NCBI RefSeq assembly: GCF_019039255.1
Contig: NZ_CP077062.1
Span: forward strand, 2,232,001-2,296,000
DNA length: 64,000 nt
Origin: Nocardioides panacis
GTDB taxonomy: Bacteria; Actinomycetota; Actinomycetes; Propionibacteriales; Nocardioidaceae
Direction of reading: 5' to 3'
The notes under the pieces were generated by a model that was given only the letters and a program-made list of their open reading frames with translations, was not told the DNA's origin and made no database searches. This document shows positions 8,231-20,119 of this stretch, piece by piece. The position numbers and the translations under genes were made by a program. How positions within the stretch are numbered: position 1 is the stretch's first letter; the number at the start of each line of letters is the position of its first letter.

Positions 8231-9205
8231 TCAGGACAGGGCGCGCGGGTGCGCGGTGGCATACACCTCGCGCAGGCTGTCCACGGTGACCAGGGTGTAC
8301 ACCTGCGTGGTGGTCACCGACGCGTGCCCGAGCAGCTCCTGGACCACCCGGACGTCGGCGCCGCCGTCGAGCAGGTGGGTGGCGAACGAGTGCCGCAGCG
8401 TGTGCGGCGACACCTCCGCGGGGACGCCGGCCCGCTCGGCCGCCCGGACCAGCACGGTCCAGGCGCTCTGCCGCGAGAGCCGCCCGCCGCGCGCGTTGAG
8501 GAACATCGCCGGCAGCCCGTGGCCTACCGAGGACAGCTCCGGGCGGCCGCGGACGAGGTAGGCGTTGACGGCCTCGCGGGCGTAGGAGCCGACCGGGACC
8601 ATCCGCTCCTTGCCGCCCTTGCCACGCAGCAGCACCGAGCCCTGCTCGAGGTCCAGGTCGTCGAGGTCGAGACCGACCGCCTCGGAGATCCGGGCCCCGG
8701 TGCCGTAGAGCACCTCCAGCAGCGCCCGGTCCCGCAGCGCCAGCGCGGTGCCCGGCGCGCCGGCCGCCTCCAGGATCCGCTCGATGTCGGAGAGCGGCAG
8801 CGCCTTGGGCAGCCGCTTGGCCGGCGCCGGCGGGCGTACGGCGGCGGACGGATCGACCTGCGTGAGCCCCTCGCGCACCGCGAACCGGTGGAAGCCGCGC
8901 ACCGCGACGACGGTGCGCGCGGCGGATCCCGCGCTCAGCGGCGGATGGTCCTGGTCGCCCTCGCGCAGGGCGACCAGGAACTCCGTCACGGTCTCCTCGC
9001 GCACGCCGTCGAAGCCCTCGACTCCCCGATCGGCCAGCCAGCCGGCGTACCGCCGCAGGTCGCGCCGGTAGGACTTCAGGGTGTTGTCGGCCAGCCCGCG
9101 CTCCACCACCAGGTGGTCGAGGTAGGTGCGGACCGCCCGCACCACCTCGCCCGGCCCAGCAGATCGCCCGGACGACGCCCCGGCGGCCGACCCGGTGGAC
9201 GTCAC
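8231..9205 (-). CDS. xerD: Tyrosine recombinase XerD
   Basis: A 324-residue site-specific recombinase that resolves chromosome dimers at dif with XerC. The N-terminal SAM-like core-binding domain ([19 protein letters not shown]) is followed by a catalytic domain showing the first Arg in [12 protein letters not shown], the H-x-x-R motif in [16 protein letters not shown], and the nucleophile Tyr in [13 protein letters not shown]. Length is near the family norm, with about 15 extra N-terminal residues. It lies 13 bp downstream of ald and 258 bp upstream of parA on the same strand. No dif site was recognised nearby. Confidence 0.93.
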   Translation of the reverse strand: MTSTGSAAGASSGRSAGPGEVVRAVRTYLDHLVVERGLADNTLKSYRRDLRRYAGWLADRGVEGFDGVREETVTEFLVALREGDQDHPPLSAGSAARTVVAVRGFHRFAVREGLTQVDPSAAVRPPAPAKRLPKALPLSDIERILEAAGAPGTALALRDRALLEVLYGTGARISEAVGLDLDDLDLEQGSVLLRGKGGKERMVPVGSYAREAVNAYLVRGRPELSSVGHGLPAMFLNARGGRLSRQSAWTVLVRAAERAGVPAEVSPHTLRHSFATHLLDGGADVRVVQELLGHASVTTTQVYTLVTVDSLREVYATAHPRALS

Positions 9206-9218
9206 GCGCCTCGTCCCC

Positions 9219-10334
9219 TCAGCCGAGCACGCTCTCCAGCGAGACGCTGGCCATCCCGTGCGCCTCGGCGACGGGGGCGTTGGTCAGCGAGCCGGCGTGC
9301 GTGTTCAGGCCCAGCGCCAGCGAGTGGTCGTCGCGCAGCGCCTGCTCCCAGCCCTTGTTGGCCAGCGCCACCACGTAGGGCAGCGTCGCGTTGGTGAGCG
9401 CGTAGGTCGAGGTGTTCGGCACCGCGCCGGGCATGTTCGCGACGCAGTAGAACACCGAGTTGTGGACGGTGTACGTCGGGTCGGCGTGCGTGGTCGCGTG
9501 GGTGTCCTCGAAGCAGCCGCCCTGGTCCACCGCGATGTCGACGAGCACCGAGCCCGGCTTCATCTGCGCGACCAGGTCGTTGCTGACCAGCTTGGGGGCC
9601 TTGGCGCCCGGGATCAGCACCGCGCCGATCACCAGGTCGGCCTCGATGACCTGCTGCTGGATGGTCAGCTGCGAGGATGCGAGCCCGTGGACCCGGTTGT
9701 CGTAGCGCCAGAAGGACATCCGCAGCTTGTCCAGGTCGGTGTCCAGCAGCGTCACGTCCGCGCCCATGCCGAGCGCGATGTTGGCGGCGTTCTGCCCCGA
9801 GACACCCGCGCCGATCACCACGACCTTGGCGTTCGCGACCCCGCCGACGCCGCCGAGGAGCACGCCGCGGCCGCCCTCGGCCTTCATCAGCGAGTGCGCG
9901 CCGACCTGCGGGGCCAGGCAGCCGGCCACCTCGGACATCGGGTAGAGCAGCGGCAGCGAGCCCGAGGGCAGCTGCACGGTCTCGTAGGCCACCGCAGTGA
10001 CCCGCCGGGCGACCAGCTCCTCGGTCAGCGGCCGGTCGGCCGCGAGGTGCAGGTAGGTGAAAAGGGTCTGGCCCTCGCGCAGCCGGGAGTACTCCTCCGC
10101 GACCGGCTCCTTCACCTTGAGGATCATGTCGGCGGAGTCCCACACGTCGTCGGCGCCGGGCAGCATCTTGGCGCCCGCGGCGACGTACTCCGCGTCGGGG
10201 ATCGACGAGCCGACGCCGGCCTCGGCCTCGACGTGGACCTCGTGACCGTGCTGGACGAGCTCGTGGACCCCGATCGGGGTGAGCGCCACGCGGTACTCGT
10301 GGTTCTTGACTTCCTTCGGGACGCCGACCTTCAT
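9219..10334 (-). CDS. ald: Alanine dehydrogenase
   Basis: A 371-residue NAD-dependent L-alanine dehydrogenase (alanine to pyruvate plus ammonia). Start [20 protein letters not shown] is the family N-terminus and has AGAGGAA about 10 nt upstream; the open frame extends 11 codons further but without support. The Rossmann segment [30 protein letters not shown] lies near residues 170-200. Length is as expected. It stands between the NUDIX gene and xerD, with a 114-bp gap upstream that can hold its own promoter. Confidence 0.95.
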   Translation of the reverse strand: MKVGVPKEVKNHEYRVALTPIGVHELVQHGHEVHVEAEAGVGSSIPDAEYVAAGAKMLPGADDVWDSADMILKVKEPVAEEYSRLREGQTLFTYLHLAADRPLTEELVARRVTAVAYETVQLPSGSLPLLYPMSEVAGCLAPQVGAHSLMKAEGGRGVLLGGVGGVANAKVVVIGAGVSGQNAANIALGMGADVTLLDTDLDKLRMSFWRYDNRVHGLASSQLTIQQQVIEADLVIGAVLIPGAKAPKLVSNDLVAQMKPGSVLVDIAVDQGGCFEDTHATTHADPTYTVHNSVFYCVANMPGAVPNTSTYALTNATLPYVVALANKGWEQALRDDHSLALGLNTHAGSLTNAPVAEAHGMASVSLESVLG

Positions 10335-10448
10335 CGACCAGGGTTCCTCTCGCTGGGAGACCACCACTCCGTCGTGGCGGACGCGCCCGAGTGTATGACC
10401 TTCGCGACACCCCCCGACAGGGGGTGGGCTACCCGCGGGTACGTCGCC

Positions 10449-12845
<2,397 letters not shown>

Positions 12846-12886
12846 CTACCAACGACCGGGCGATCTACCGAAAACCACGCCGAAGA

Positions 12887-13840
12887 TCAGTCGGTTCCGC
12901 CCTCGGCGCCGGGCATCGCGCCGTCGGCGGCGTCGATCGCGCCGTACTGGCCGGTCCGGCCGGCGGCCTGCCCGGCGAGCGCCATCACGGTGACGACCTG
13001 CCCGGCGGTGCGGCCCAGCGAGTCGACCGTGGACACCTCACGGGCCGCGGTCACGTCGTCGCGGACCGCCTTGACCTGACCGTCCGCGCGGGCCGAGGCG
13101 ACCGGCCCGGCGAGCACGACGCCGTCGGTCGCGGAGTCCACGGCCTGGACCAGGGTGTTCACGATGGTGGCCGCGCCCTGCTGCTCCTCGGCGCTGCCCT
13201 GGCCCGGCCCGGTCACGAACAGCACCAGGCTGCCCCGGCGGGTCAGCTTGTCCTCGCTGGACATCAGGCTGGTGGTGCTCAGGCCGGCCAGGATGCTGGT
13301 CGCCGGTCCGTCGACCTCCTTGCCGCCGTTGTAGTCGGTGCCGATCGCCCGCGCGATCAGCGCGCCGATCCGCTCGTAGGGGCTGGCGTCCGAGGGGATG
13401 GTGACGTCGGTGGCCCGGCCCTCGAGCTGGTTGCCCAGCTCGTCGACGAGCTGCTTGTTCCCGGCGTCCACCAGCTGGGTGCCGATCCGCATGGTGCCGC
13501 CGACGCTGCCGCCGGCCACCCCGACCAGGTCCTTGAGCGCCGTGACGTCGGACTGCTGGGCGGTGGGCAGCACGACGAGCGTCACCGCCCGGCCCTTCAG
13601 CGTGTCGCCGATCAGCCCGGGGGCGACCGTGGTGGCGAACTCGTCGGTGAAGGTGTTGCTGCTGCGCAGGCCGGTGATCTGCGCCTCCAGGTCGGCCTTC
13701 GTCTGGCGGTCGGTCTTCACCTGGTCGACCAGCGTGTTGTCCACCTCGCCCTTCAGCGGTCCCCCGCCCAGCGCGACGCCGATGGCGAGCGCGAGGAAGA
13801 CCGAGACGATCGAGACGATGTGGTAGCGGAAAGAGATCAC
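12887..13840 (-). CDS. SteB / MctB-type copper-transport-like membrane protein
   Basis: A 317-residue protein with a single N-terminal transmembrane helix (RYHIVSIVSVFLALAIGVALGG, residues about 4-26), a coiled-coil stretch (VDQVKTDRQTKADLEAQI) and a large extracytoplasmic domain. This is the MctB/DUF3186 architecture; in mycobacteria the homologue was described as a copper channel, and in corynebacteria as SteB, partner of SteA at the division ring. The GTG at 13840 was chosen because it overlaps the steA stop (GTGA) and has AAGGA 8 nt upstream. The adjoining steA favours the cell-envelope/division role. Confidence 0.85.
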   Translation of the reverse strand: MISFRYHIVSIVSVFLALAIGVALGGGPLKGEVDNTLVDQVKTDRQTKADLEAQITGLRSSNTFTDEFATTVAPGLIGDTLKGRAVTLVVLPTAQQSDVTALKDLVGVAGGSVGGTMRIGTQLVDAGNKQLVDELGNQLEGRATDVTIPSDASPYERIGALIARAIGTDYNGGKEVDGPATSILAGLSTTSLMSSEDKLTRRGSLVLFVTGPGQGSAEEQQGAATIVNTLVQAVDSATDGVVLAGPVASARADGQVKAVRDDVTAAREVSTVDSLGRTAGQVVTVMALAGQAAGRTGQYGAIDAADGAMPGAEGGTD

Positions 13841-15054
13841 GTGAAGAGTCCTTGGATCCAGTCGAGTACGTCGGACAGCGCGCCGCCGATCGACGACCAC
13901 CAGTCGCCGCCGACCGGGGTCGCGGCGATCGCGACTCCCAGGGCGAGCAGACCGGCGAGGAGCACGAGCACGAGGTGCCACACCCGCACCCGGCCGGCGT
14001 AGAGCTGCGGGATGCCCTTGGCGTCCACCAGCTTGGGACCCACCCGGAGGCGGGTCAGGAAGGTGCTCGCGAGGCCGGAGCGCTGACGGTCCAGGAACTC
14101 GTCGAGGGTGGCGTGGGTGCCCACCGCGATGATCAGGCTGGCGCCGCGCACGTCGGCGAGCAGCAGCGCGACGTCCTCGCTGGTGCCGGAGGCCGACAGC
14201 GTCTGGTGCCGCACGCCGAGCCGGTCGAGCCGGTCACCGCCGAGCGCCCGCCCGGAGCGGTCGGCGTGCAGGACGATCTCCCGCGACGTACGCAGGGCCT
14301 TGTCGGAGACGGCCGCGCCGCTGTCGCCCGACTGGGTGCCCTGGGCCAGCCCCCCCTCGCCGACCACGACGATGTCCGGGCGGTGCCCCGCCGCGATCAG
14401 CGCGTCTGCGCCGGCGTCCACCCCGACCAGGACCGGACGTTGCTCGCGGATGAACCGCTTGAGGCCGCGCAGGTCCTCGCGGTAGTCGTAGCCGCGGACG
14501 ACCACGACGACCGGACGGCGCTCGATCACGGTGCGGGTCTGCGGGACGCCCTGGCCGTGCAGCAGCAGCTCCTGCTCGCGGCGCAGGAACTCGGTGGTGT
14601 TGTGGGTGAAGCTCTGCAGCTGCGTGGACAACCCGCTGCGGGCGTCCTCCATCAGCGTGCCGATCTCCTCGGCGCCGAGCTCGTGACCGCTGGCCACGTT
14701 CTCGTCGCCGACGTACACCTCGCCCTCGTGCAGCCGCACCGTGCTGCCGTCGCGCAGCCGGGTGAACACGTCGGTGCCGACCTCGTCGAGCATCAGCACG
14801 CCGGAGCGGGCCAGCAGCTCGGGCCCGAGGTTCGGGTAGCGGCCGGAGATGAAGCTCGAGGCGTTCACGACGGCGACCACACCGCAGTCGACCAGCGCCT
14901 CGGCGGTCGCCCGGTCGAGGTCGAGGTGGTCCACGACGGCGACGTCACCGGGCCGCAGGCGGCGCAGGAGGGAGGAGGTCCGACGGTCGAGCCGGACGGT
15001 GCCAGTGACCCCGGGCAGGCCTTGGACAGCAGTGTGGCGAGAGGGGAATTTCAT
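13837..15054 (-). CDS. steA: SteA-like cytokinetic ring protein
   Basis: A 405-residue protein with a cytoplasmic thiamine-pyrophosphokinase-like core (PDIVVVGEGGLAQG, VGVDAGADALIAAGH) and one C-terminal transmembrane helix (VWHLVLVLLAGLLALGVAIAA). This matches SteA, which with SteB anchors to the division site and influences peptidoglycan hydrolysis in Corynebacterium; the role here is inferred. It is translationally coupled to the downstream steB/mctB gene. The start at 15054 is the first ATG, and 91 bp separate it from the recN stop. Confidence 0.85.
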   Translation of the reverse strand: MKFPSRHTAVQGLPGVTGTVRLDRRTSSLLRRLRPGDVAVVDHLDLDRATAEALVDCGVVAVVNASSFISGRYPNLGPELLARSGVLMLDEVGTDVFTRLRDGSTVRLHEGEVYVGDENVASGHELGAEEIGTLMEDARSGLSTQLQSFTHNTTEFLRREQELLLHGQGVPQTRTVIERRPVVVVVRGYDYREDLRGLKRFIREQRPVLVGVDAGADALIAAGHRPDIVVVGEGGLAQGTQSGDSGAAVSDKALRTSREIVLHADRSGRALGGDRLDRLGVRHQTLSASGTSEDVALLLADVRGASLIIAVGTHATLDEFLDRQRSGLASTFLTRLRVGPKLVDAKGIPQLYAGRVRVWHLVLVLLAGLLALGVAIAATPVGGDWWSSIGGALSDVLDWIQGLFT

Positions 15055-15145
15055 GGCCCGAACATCCTGACACGCAGCGGCAACAGAACCCGGGAGGCTG
15101 CCGGGTGTGTGACCGAGACGACTGGATCGTCCGGTTCGGACGGGT

Positions 15146-16873
15146 TCAGTCCGCGGCGCGGGTGACCTGCGCGGCCGCCAGGAGCTCCTCGGCGTGCGCC
15201 ATCGCGGTGTCGGAGTCCTCCTGGCCGGCCAGCATCCGGGACAGCTCGCGGACCCGCGCCTCGTCGTCCAGGACGGTCAGCCCGGACGAGGTCACCGTGC
15301 CGTCGTCGCTCTTGACCACCACGACGTGCCGGTCGGCGAAGGCCGCGACCTGGGGCAGGTGCGTGACGACCAGGACCTGGGCGTGCCGGGCCAGCATCGC
15401 CAGCCGCCGGCCGACCTCGACCGCCGCCTTGCCCCCGACCCCGGCGTCCACCTCGTCGAAGACGAAGGTCGGCACCGGGTCGGTCGCCGCGAGCGCGACC
15501 TCCACGCCCAGCATCACCCGGGAGAGCTCGCCGCCGGAGGCGCCCTTGCCGAGCGGCCGCGGCTCGGCGCCCCGGTTGGCGGCCAGCAGCAGCTCCACGT
15601 CGTCGAGCCCGGTGGGCCCGAAGCGCAGGGTCCGGTCCCCCACCGGGAGCCCGTGCGCGTCCTCGCCCTGGGAGACGGTGACGGTGAGCGTCGCGTGCGG
15701 CATCGCCAGCGAGCCCAGCTCGCCGGTCACCAGCCGCCCGAGCGCGGTGGCCGCCTTGGTCCGGGCCGCGGTGAGGTCGGCGCCCAGGGTGGCGAGCTCG
15801 CCCCGGATCCCGTCGCGCTGGTCCCGGAGCTCCACGATCCGCTCGTCGGTGTTGTCCAGCTCGAGCAGCCGGACCGCGGAGTGCTCCGACCAGGCCAGCA
15901 CGTCCTCGATCGTCTCGCCGTACTTGCGGGTCAGCGCGACCAGGGCCGCGCGTCGTTCGGAGACCGCGGCCAGCCGGGCCGGGTCGGTGTCCAGGCCGCT
16001 GGCGTACGACGCCACGTCGGCGGCCACGTCGGAGAGCAGGTAGCTGATCTCCGCCAGGCGGTCGGCCAGCCCGGCCGCGTCCGGGTCGTGCTCGCGCACG
16101 CCGTCGAGCAGCTTGCGGGCGGCGGAGACCGTGCCCAGCGCGTCGGGACCACCGTCCTCCGCGGACAGGCACTCCCGGGCCTGCTCGGCGGCGGCCCGCA
16201 GGGTGTCGGCGAAGCCGAGCCGGGACTCCTCGGCGGCCAGCGCGACCTCCTCGCCGGGCTGTGGGTCGACCTCCTCGACCTCCCCGAGCCCGAAGCGCAG
16301 CAGGTCGGCCTCCCGGGCCCGCTCGCGGGCCGACTCGACGACGTCGGCGAGCTCGGCCTCGGTGGCCCGCAGGGCGGCGTACCGCTCGCCGAACCGGGCC
16401 CGAAGCTTGAGCGCCTTGGCGCCGGCGAAGCTGTCGAGGGCGTCGCGCTGCGCCGCCGGGCGGAGCAACCGGTGCTGGTCGGACTGCCCGTGCACCGCCA
16501 CCAGCGGGTCGGCGAGCGCCGCGAGGGCGGAGACCGGGAGGGCGGCGCCGCCGGCGAACGCGCGGGACCGGCCCTCGGCGGAGATCTGCCGGGCCAGCAC
16601 CAGCCGGCCGTCCTCGACCTCCCCGCCGACCGCGTCGACGGCCGCCGCCAGGGCCGGCGAGTCCGAACGGACCAGGCCCTCGACGCGGGCCGACGTCGCC
16701 CCCGTGCGTACGGCGCCGGAGTCCGCGCGCCCGCCGAGCAGCAGGCCCAGCGCGGTCACGACCATCGTCTTGCCGGCACCGGTCTCGCCGGTGATCGCGG
16801 TGAACCCGGGACCGAGCTCGAGCACCGACTCCTCGATGACGCCCAGCGAGCTGATCCGCAGCTCCTCAAGCAC
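15146..16873 (-). CDS. recN: DNA repair protein RecN
   Basis: An SMC-like ATPase of about 575 residues acting in double-strand-break repair. Walker A GETGAGKTM lies near residue 30, the central region is coiled-coil and rich in Glu/Ala/Arg, and the C-terminal part has the ABC signature region GASGGELSRVML, Walker B VFDEVDAGVGG and the THLPQVAAFADRH switch. I chose the GTG at 16873, giving LEELRISSLGVIE, because the frame upstream lies inside nadK; this start overlaps nadK by 8 nt. No SOS box was recognised in front. Confidence 0.94.
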   Translation of the reverse strand: MLEELRISSLGVIEESVLELGPGFTAITGETGAGKTMVVTALGLLLGGRADSGAVRTGATSARVEGLVRSDSPALAAAVDAVGGEVEDGRLVLARQISAEGRSRAFAGGAALPVSALAALADPLVAVHGQSDQHRLLRPAAQRDALDSFAGAKALKLRARFGERYAALRATEAELADVVESARERAREADLLRFGLGEVEEVDPQPGEEVALAAEESRLGFADTLRAAAEQARECLSAEDGGPDALGTVSAARKLLDGVREHDPDAAGLADRLAEISYLLSDVAADVASYASGLDTDPARLAAVSERRAALVALTRKYGETIEDVLAWSEHSAVRLLELDNTDERIVELRDQRDGIRGELATLGADLTAARTKAATALGRLVTGELGSLAMPHATLTVTVSQGEDAHGLPVGDRTLRFGPTGLDDVELLLAANRGAEPRPLGKGASGGELSRVMLGVEVALAATDPVPTFVFDEVDAGVGGKAAVEVGRRLAMLARHAQVLVVTHLPQVAAFADRHVVVVKSDDGTVTSSGLTVLDDEARVRELSRMLAGQEDSDTAMAHAEELLAAAQVTRAAD

Positions 16874-17828
16874 GGTGCGCCCCTCCGTCGCCGTTCTCGC
16901 TGCGGCGCCGGCGCTCCGCCGCACCGCGCCAGCCGGCGACCGGGAGGTCGAACTTGGCGACCAGCCGGTCGGTGAACGGGGCCTGGTGCAGCCGGACCAG
17001 GCGGACCGGCACGCGTCCGCGGCGGACCTCGATGCGCGCGCCCGGGGGCAGCTCGACGGTCCGCCGGCCGTCGCACCACAGCACGCCGGAGCCGTCTGTG
17101 CGGGCGATCACCTCGACCGCGAGGACCGAGGAGGGCGCGACCACGAGCGGCCGGGCGAACAGCGCGTGGGCGCTGATCGGCACCAGCAGCAGCGCCTCGA
17201 CACCGGGCCAGACGATCGGGCCGCCGGCGCTGAAGTTGTAGGCGGTCGACCCCGTCGGGGTGGCGCACACGACGCCGTCGCAGCCCCACCGGGACAGCGG
17301 CCGCCCGTCGACCTCGACGACGACCTCGATCATCCGCTCGCGAGCCGCCTTCTCGACGCTGGCCTCGTTGAGCGCCCAGGTCGAGGCGACCAGCTCCTTG
17401 TCGTGGTAGACCGACACGTCGATGGTGAGCCGCTCCTCGGCGGTGTAGCGGCGGTGCACGATCGCGTCGATGGTGATGTCGACGTCGTCGGACTCGGCCT
17501 CCGCGAGGAACCCGACGTGCCCGAGGTTCACGCCGAGCAGCGGCGTACCGCACTCGCGGGCCAGCTCGGCGGCGCGCAGGATCGTGCCGTCGCCCCCGAT
17601 CACCACCGCGAGCTCGCAGTCCGCGCCGGCCTCGGCGGTCGCCTTCACGACCTCGACGCCCTCGATCCCGAGGTCCAGGTCGTCGGCCTCGTCCTCGAGC
17701 AGGCGCAGCAGGATGCCGTGCGCGTGCAGGGACCGGCAGAACTGCGCAGCCACGTCCCGGGCCGCCTCCCGGCCGGTGTGCGCGATCACCAGCACGCGGC
17801 GGACGTCCTGGGTCTCCGATGAGGTCAC
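16866..17828 (-). CDS. nadK: NAD kinase
   Basis: A 320-residue kinase phosphorylating NAD to NADP. The diagnostic GGDGTILRAAELA motif lies near residue 75, followed by GVNLGHVGFLAEAE, the catalytic-domain motif DGVVCATPTGSTAYNFSAGGPI and SAHALFARPLVV. Length is as expected for bacterial NadK. The start ATG overlaps the tlyA stop (ATGA) and its end overlaps recN; tlyA-nadK-recN is a conserved actinobacterial operon. Confidence 0.96.
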   Translation of the reverse strand: MTSSETQDVRRVLVIAHTGREAARDVAAQFCRSLHAHGILLRLLEDEADDLDLGIEGVEVVKATAEAGADCELAVVIGGDGTILRAAELARECGTPLLGVNLGHVGFLAEAESDDVDITIDAIVHRRYTAEERLTIDVSVYHDKELVASTWALNEASVEKAARERMIEVVVEVDGRPLSRWGCDGVVCATPTGSTAYNFSAGGPIVWPGVEALLLVPISAHALFARPLVVAPSSVLAVEVIARTDGSGVLWCDGRRTVELPPGARIEVRRGRVPVRLVRLHQAPFTDRLVAKFDLPVAGWRGAAERRRRSENGDGGAHRA

Positions 17829-18658
17829 GGGACCACCCTCTCACCGGGGGCCCCCAGGTCGGCGGTGCGGCGTACCTCGGCGTCGATCTCGCTCTCCCCC
17901 ACGGTCGCCGGCCCCTTGCGCAGCCACAGGAAGAACTCGACGTTGCCCGACGGCCCGGGCAGCGGGCTGGTGGTGACCGCGCGGGCCCCCCAGCCTCGCC
18001 GGGCGGCGGCCGTGGCGACGCCGACGACGGCCGACGTCCGCAGGTCGAGGTCGCGTACGACGCCGCCCTTGCCGACCTTGTCCTTGCCCACCTCGAACTG
18101 CGGCTTGACCATCAGCGCCAGGTCGCCGTCCTCGCGGGTGACGCCGACCAGCGCGTCGAGGACCAGGTCGAGGGAGATGAACGAGAGGTCGCCGACCACC
18201 ACGTCGACGTGGCCGACGAGGTCGGGAGTCATCTCGCGGATGTTCGTGCGGTCGTGGACCCGGACCCGCTCGTCGCTCTGCAGGGACCAGGCCAGCTGGC
18301 CGTAGCCCACGTCGACGGCGACCACCTCCGCCGCGCCGGCCCGCAGCAGGACGTCGGTGAACCCGCCCGTGGAGGCCCCGGCGTCCAGGCAGCGGCGGCC
18401 CCGGACCTCCAGTCCCAGCGGCCCGAAGACCGCGAGCGCGCCGGCGAGCTTGTGGCCGCCGCGGGAGACGTAGTCGGGCCGGTCCGGGTCCGCCACCACC
18501 ACCAGCGCCACGTCGGTGCTCACGCCGGTGGCCGGCTTGGTGGCGACCACGCCGGCGACCTTCACGCGCTTGTCCGCGATCAGCTCGCTGGCGTGCTCGC
18601 GCGAGCGGGCCAGTCCGCGGCGGACCAGCTCGGCGTCCAGGCGCAGGCGGCGGGGCAC
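17825..18658 (-). CDS. tlyA: TlyA family rRNA (cytidine-2'-O)-methyltransferase
   Basis: About 277 residues. An N-terminal S4 domain (RLDAELVRRGLARSREHASELIADKRVKV) is followed by an RrmJ-type SAM-dependent methyltransferase domain with CLDAGASTGGFTDVLLRAGA (motif I), VAVDVGYGQLAW, and DLSFISLDLVLDAL. TlyA methylates 16S and 23S rRNA in mycobacteria and affects capreomycin sensitivity; the old name haemolysin is misleading. The GTG at 18658 was chosen because it begins the S4 domain directly; the frame upstream runs into another small gene. Confidence 0.93.
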   Translation of the reverse strand: MPRRLRLDAELVRRGLARSREHASELIADKRVKVAGVVATKPATGVSTDVALVVVADPDRPDYVSRGGHKLAGALAVFGPLGLEVRGRRCLDAGASTGGFTDVLLRAGAAEVVAVDVGYGQLAWSLQSDERVRVHDRTNIREMTPDLVGHVDVVVGDLSFISLDLVLDALVGVTREDGDLALMVKPQFEVGKDKVGKGGVVRDLDLRTSAVVGVATAAARRGWGARAVTTSPLPGPSGNVEFFLWLRKGPATVGESEIDAEVRRTADLGAPGERVVP

Positions 18659-18680
18659 GTCGGCTCGGCTCCCGTCCGGC

Positions 18681-18980
18681 TCAGGCGCCGGCGGGGTCGT
18701 TGCCGGCGTCGGCGAGCGCGCCGCGGAGCCGGTCGTGGGCGTCCTCGAAGACACTGACGTGCTCGGCGACCGGGCGCCCGTCGAGGTCGGCCAGCGAGGC
18801 GAGCACGGCGTCGACCTCCGGGTGACCCGTGGCCCCGACGACGCCCCCGTCAACGGGGTCGGCCACCTCCTGCGCCGGCTGGCTCGGGTCGTCCGCGGGA
18901 GCGGCAGCCTGCGGGTCGGGCCGCCGCTGGCCGAAGCTGCCGGGGCCGGGCATGGGGCGAGGGGTCGGGTGGTCGCTCAC
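18681..18980 (-). CDS. Small conserved hypothetical protein between NagD-like phosphatase and tlyA
   Basis: A 99-residue protein with a proline-rich N-terminal 60 residues and a more ordered C-terminal 40 (HPEVDAVLASLADLDGRPVAEHV, then FEDAHDRLRGALADA). Start is GTG at 18980 with GGAAGAG about 10 nt upstream. It sits 29 nt after the NagD-like gene and 22 nt before tlyA, consistent with an operon. I recall similar short proteins in this position in other actinobacteria but can assign no function. Confidence 0.75.
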   Translation of the reverse strand: MSDHPTPRPMPGPGSFGQRRPDPQAAAPADDPSQPAQEVADPVDGGVVGATGHPEVDAVLASLADLDGRPVAEHVSVFEDAHDRLRGALADAGNDPAGA

Positions 18981-19009
18981 GACGGTCTCTTCCGGTTGTG
19001 GGTGTGGGG

Positions 19010-20038
19010 TCAGCCGGCGGCGGGCTCGGCGGCCACGCTACTCGGCGGGGTCAGGTCGGAGACGCCCGCGACGTCGCCGGTCGTGTCGAGGTGCTGCCAG
19101 GCGGCGGTGGCCACGACCTGCCACCAGGCGTCCGCGTCCTCACCGCCGCCGGTCACCTGCACGGTGCCGTCCACGACCGTCGCGCTCCAGCCTCCCCCGC
19201 CCACGGTGCCACCGTCGGTGGTCGGCGCGGCCTGTCGGCGTCCCAGGCCGCCGAGGTCTGCTGCGACGTACGACGGGCGCAGGGCCGGCTTCGCGGCGAC
19301 CAGCTGCTCGAGGCCGGTCACCCCGGTCATCACCAGCAGGCTGTCGTACCCGGTGTTGTTGGCTCCCTCGATGTCGGTGTCGAGCCGGTCGCCGATCACC
19401 AGCGGCCGTTCGCCGCCCACCCGGCGCAGCGTCTCCTCGAACAGCGGCGCCTCGGGCTTGCCGGCCACCACCGGCTGCCGTCCCGCGAACCGGGCGACCA
19501 CCTCGACGAGCGCGCCGTTGCCCGGCCCTGGACCGGCCGGCGTCGGGACGGTCAGGTCGGTGTTGGAGGCCACCCACGGCAGCCCGTCGCGCACCAGGAT
19601 GGCGCCGGCGATCACCGTCGACCAGCGCAGGTCGCCGTGGAAGCCGGAGACGACGGCGGCGGGCTTCTCCTCGGGGTCCTGCACCGGGCGCAGGCCCTGC
19701 TCGCGGAGCGCGACCTCGAGCCCCTCGCCGCCGATGACGAACACCGCCGAGCCGTCGGGGAGCTGCTCGGAGAGCACCCGTGCGGCCGCCTGGGCGGAGG
19801 TCACCACGTCGTCGTCGGCGACCGCGACGCCGAGCTCACGCAGGTGCCGGGCGACCGCGGCCGGGGGCCGGGAGGCGTTGTTGGTGACGTAGGCCAGGTG
19901 CATGCCGGCGTCCCGTGCGGCGTCGAGGTGCTCCGGCGCTCCGGGGACCGCGTCGGGCCCGATGTAGACGACGCCGTCGAGGTCCAGCATCGCCACGTCA
20001 TAGGCGTCCCACAGCGGACCCTGGCTGCCTGTCAGCAC
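19010..20038 (-). CDS. HAD superfamily IIA phosphatase (NagD-like)
   Basis: About 342 residues. The HAD nucleophile motif DLDGVVYIGPDAVPGA lies near residue 18, the class IIA cap follows, then GKPEAPLFEETLRRVGG with the motif III Lys, and the acidic motif IV VIGDRLDTDIEGANN. Substrates of this subgroup are small phosphoesters; the particular one is unknown. I placed the start at GTG 20038 because AAGGAG lies 5 nt upstream, the strongest Shine-Dalgarno in the vicinity; a longer frame to 20137 lacks one. It is divergent from the DUF1015 gene. Confidence 0.88.
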   Translation of the reverse strand: MLTGSQGPLWDAYDVAMLDLDGVVYIGPDAVPGAPEHLDAARDAGMHLAYVTNNASRPPAAVARHLRELGVAVADDDVVTSAQAAARVLSEQLPDGSAVFVIGGEGLEVALREQGLRPVQDPEEKPAAVVSGFHGDLRWSTVIAGAILVRDGLPWVASNTDLTVPTPAGPGPGNGALVEVVARFAGRQPVVAGKPEAPLFEETLRRVGGERPLVIGDRLDTDIEGANNTGYDSLLVMTGVTGLEQLVAAKPALRPSYVAADLGGLGRRQAAPTTDGGTVGGGGWSATVVDGTVQVTGGGEDADAWWQVVATAAWQHLDTTGDVAGVSDLTPPSSVAAEPAAG

Positions 20039-20119
20039 CGGTGCTCCTTCATTCGATCGGCATGGTTCGGAGGCCGACTCGGTGTCACCGGGCCGGAGCT
20101 GCTCTCGTACGATGCGGTG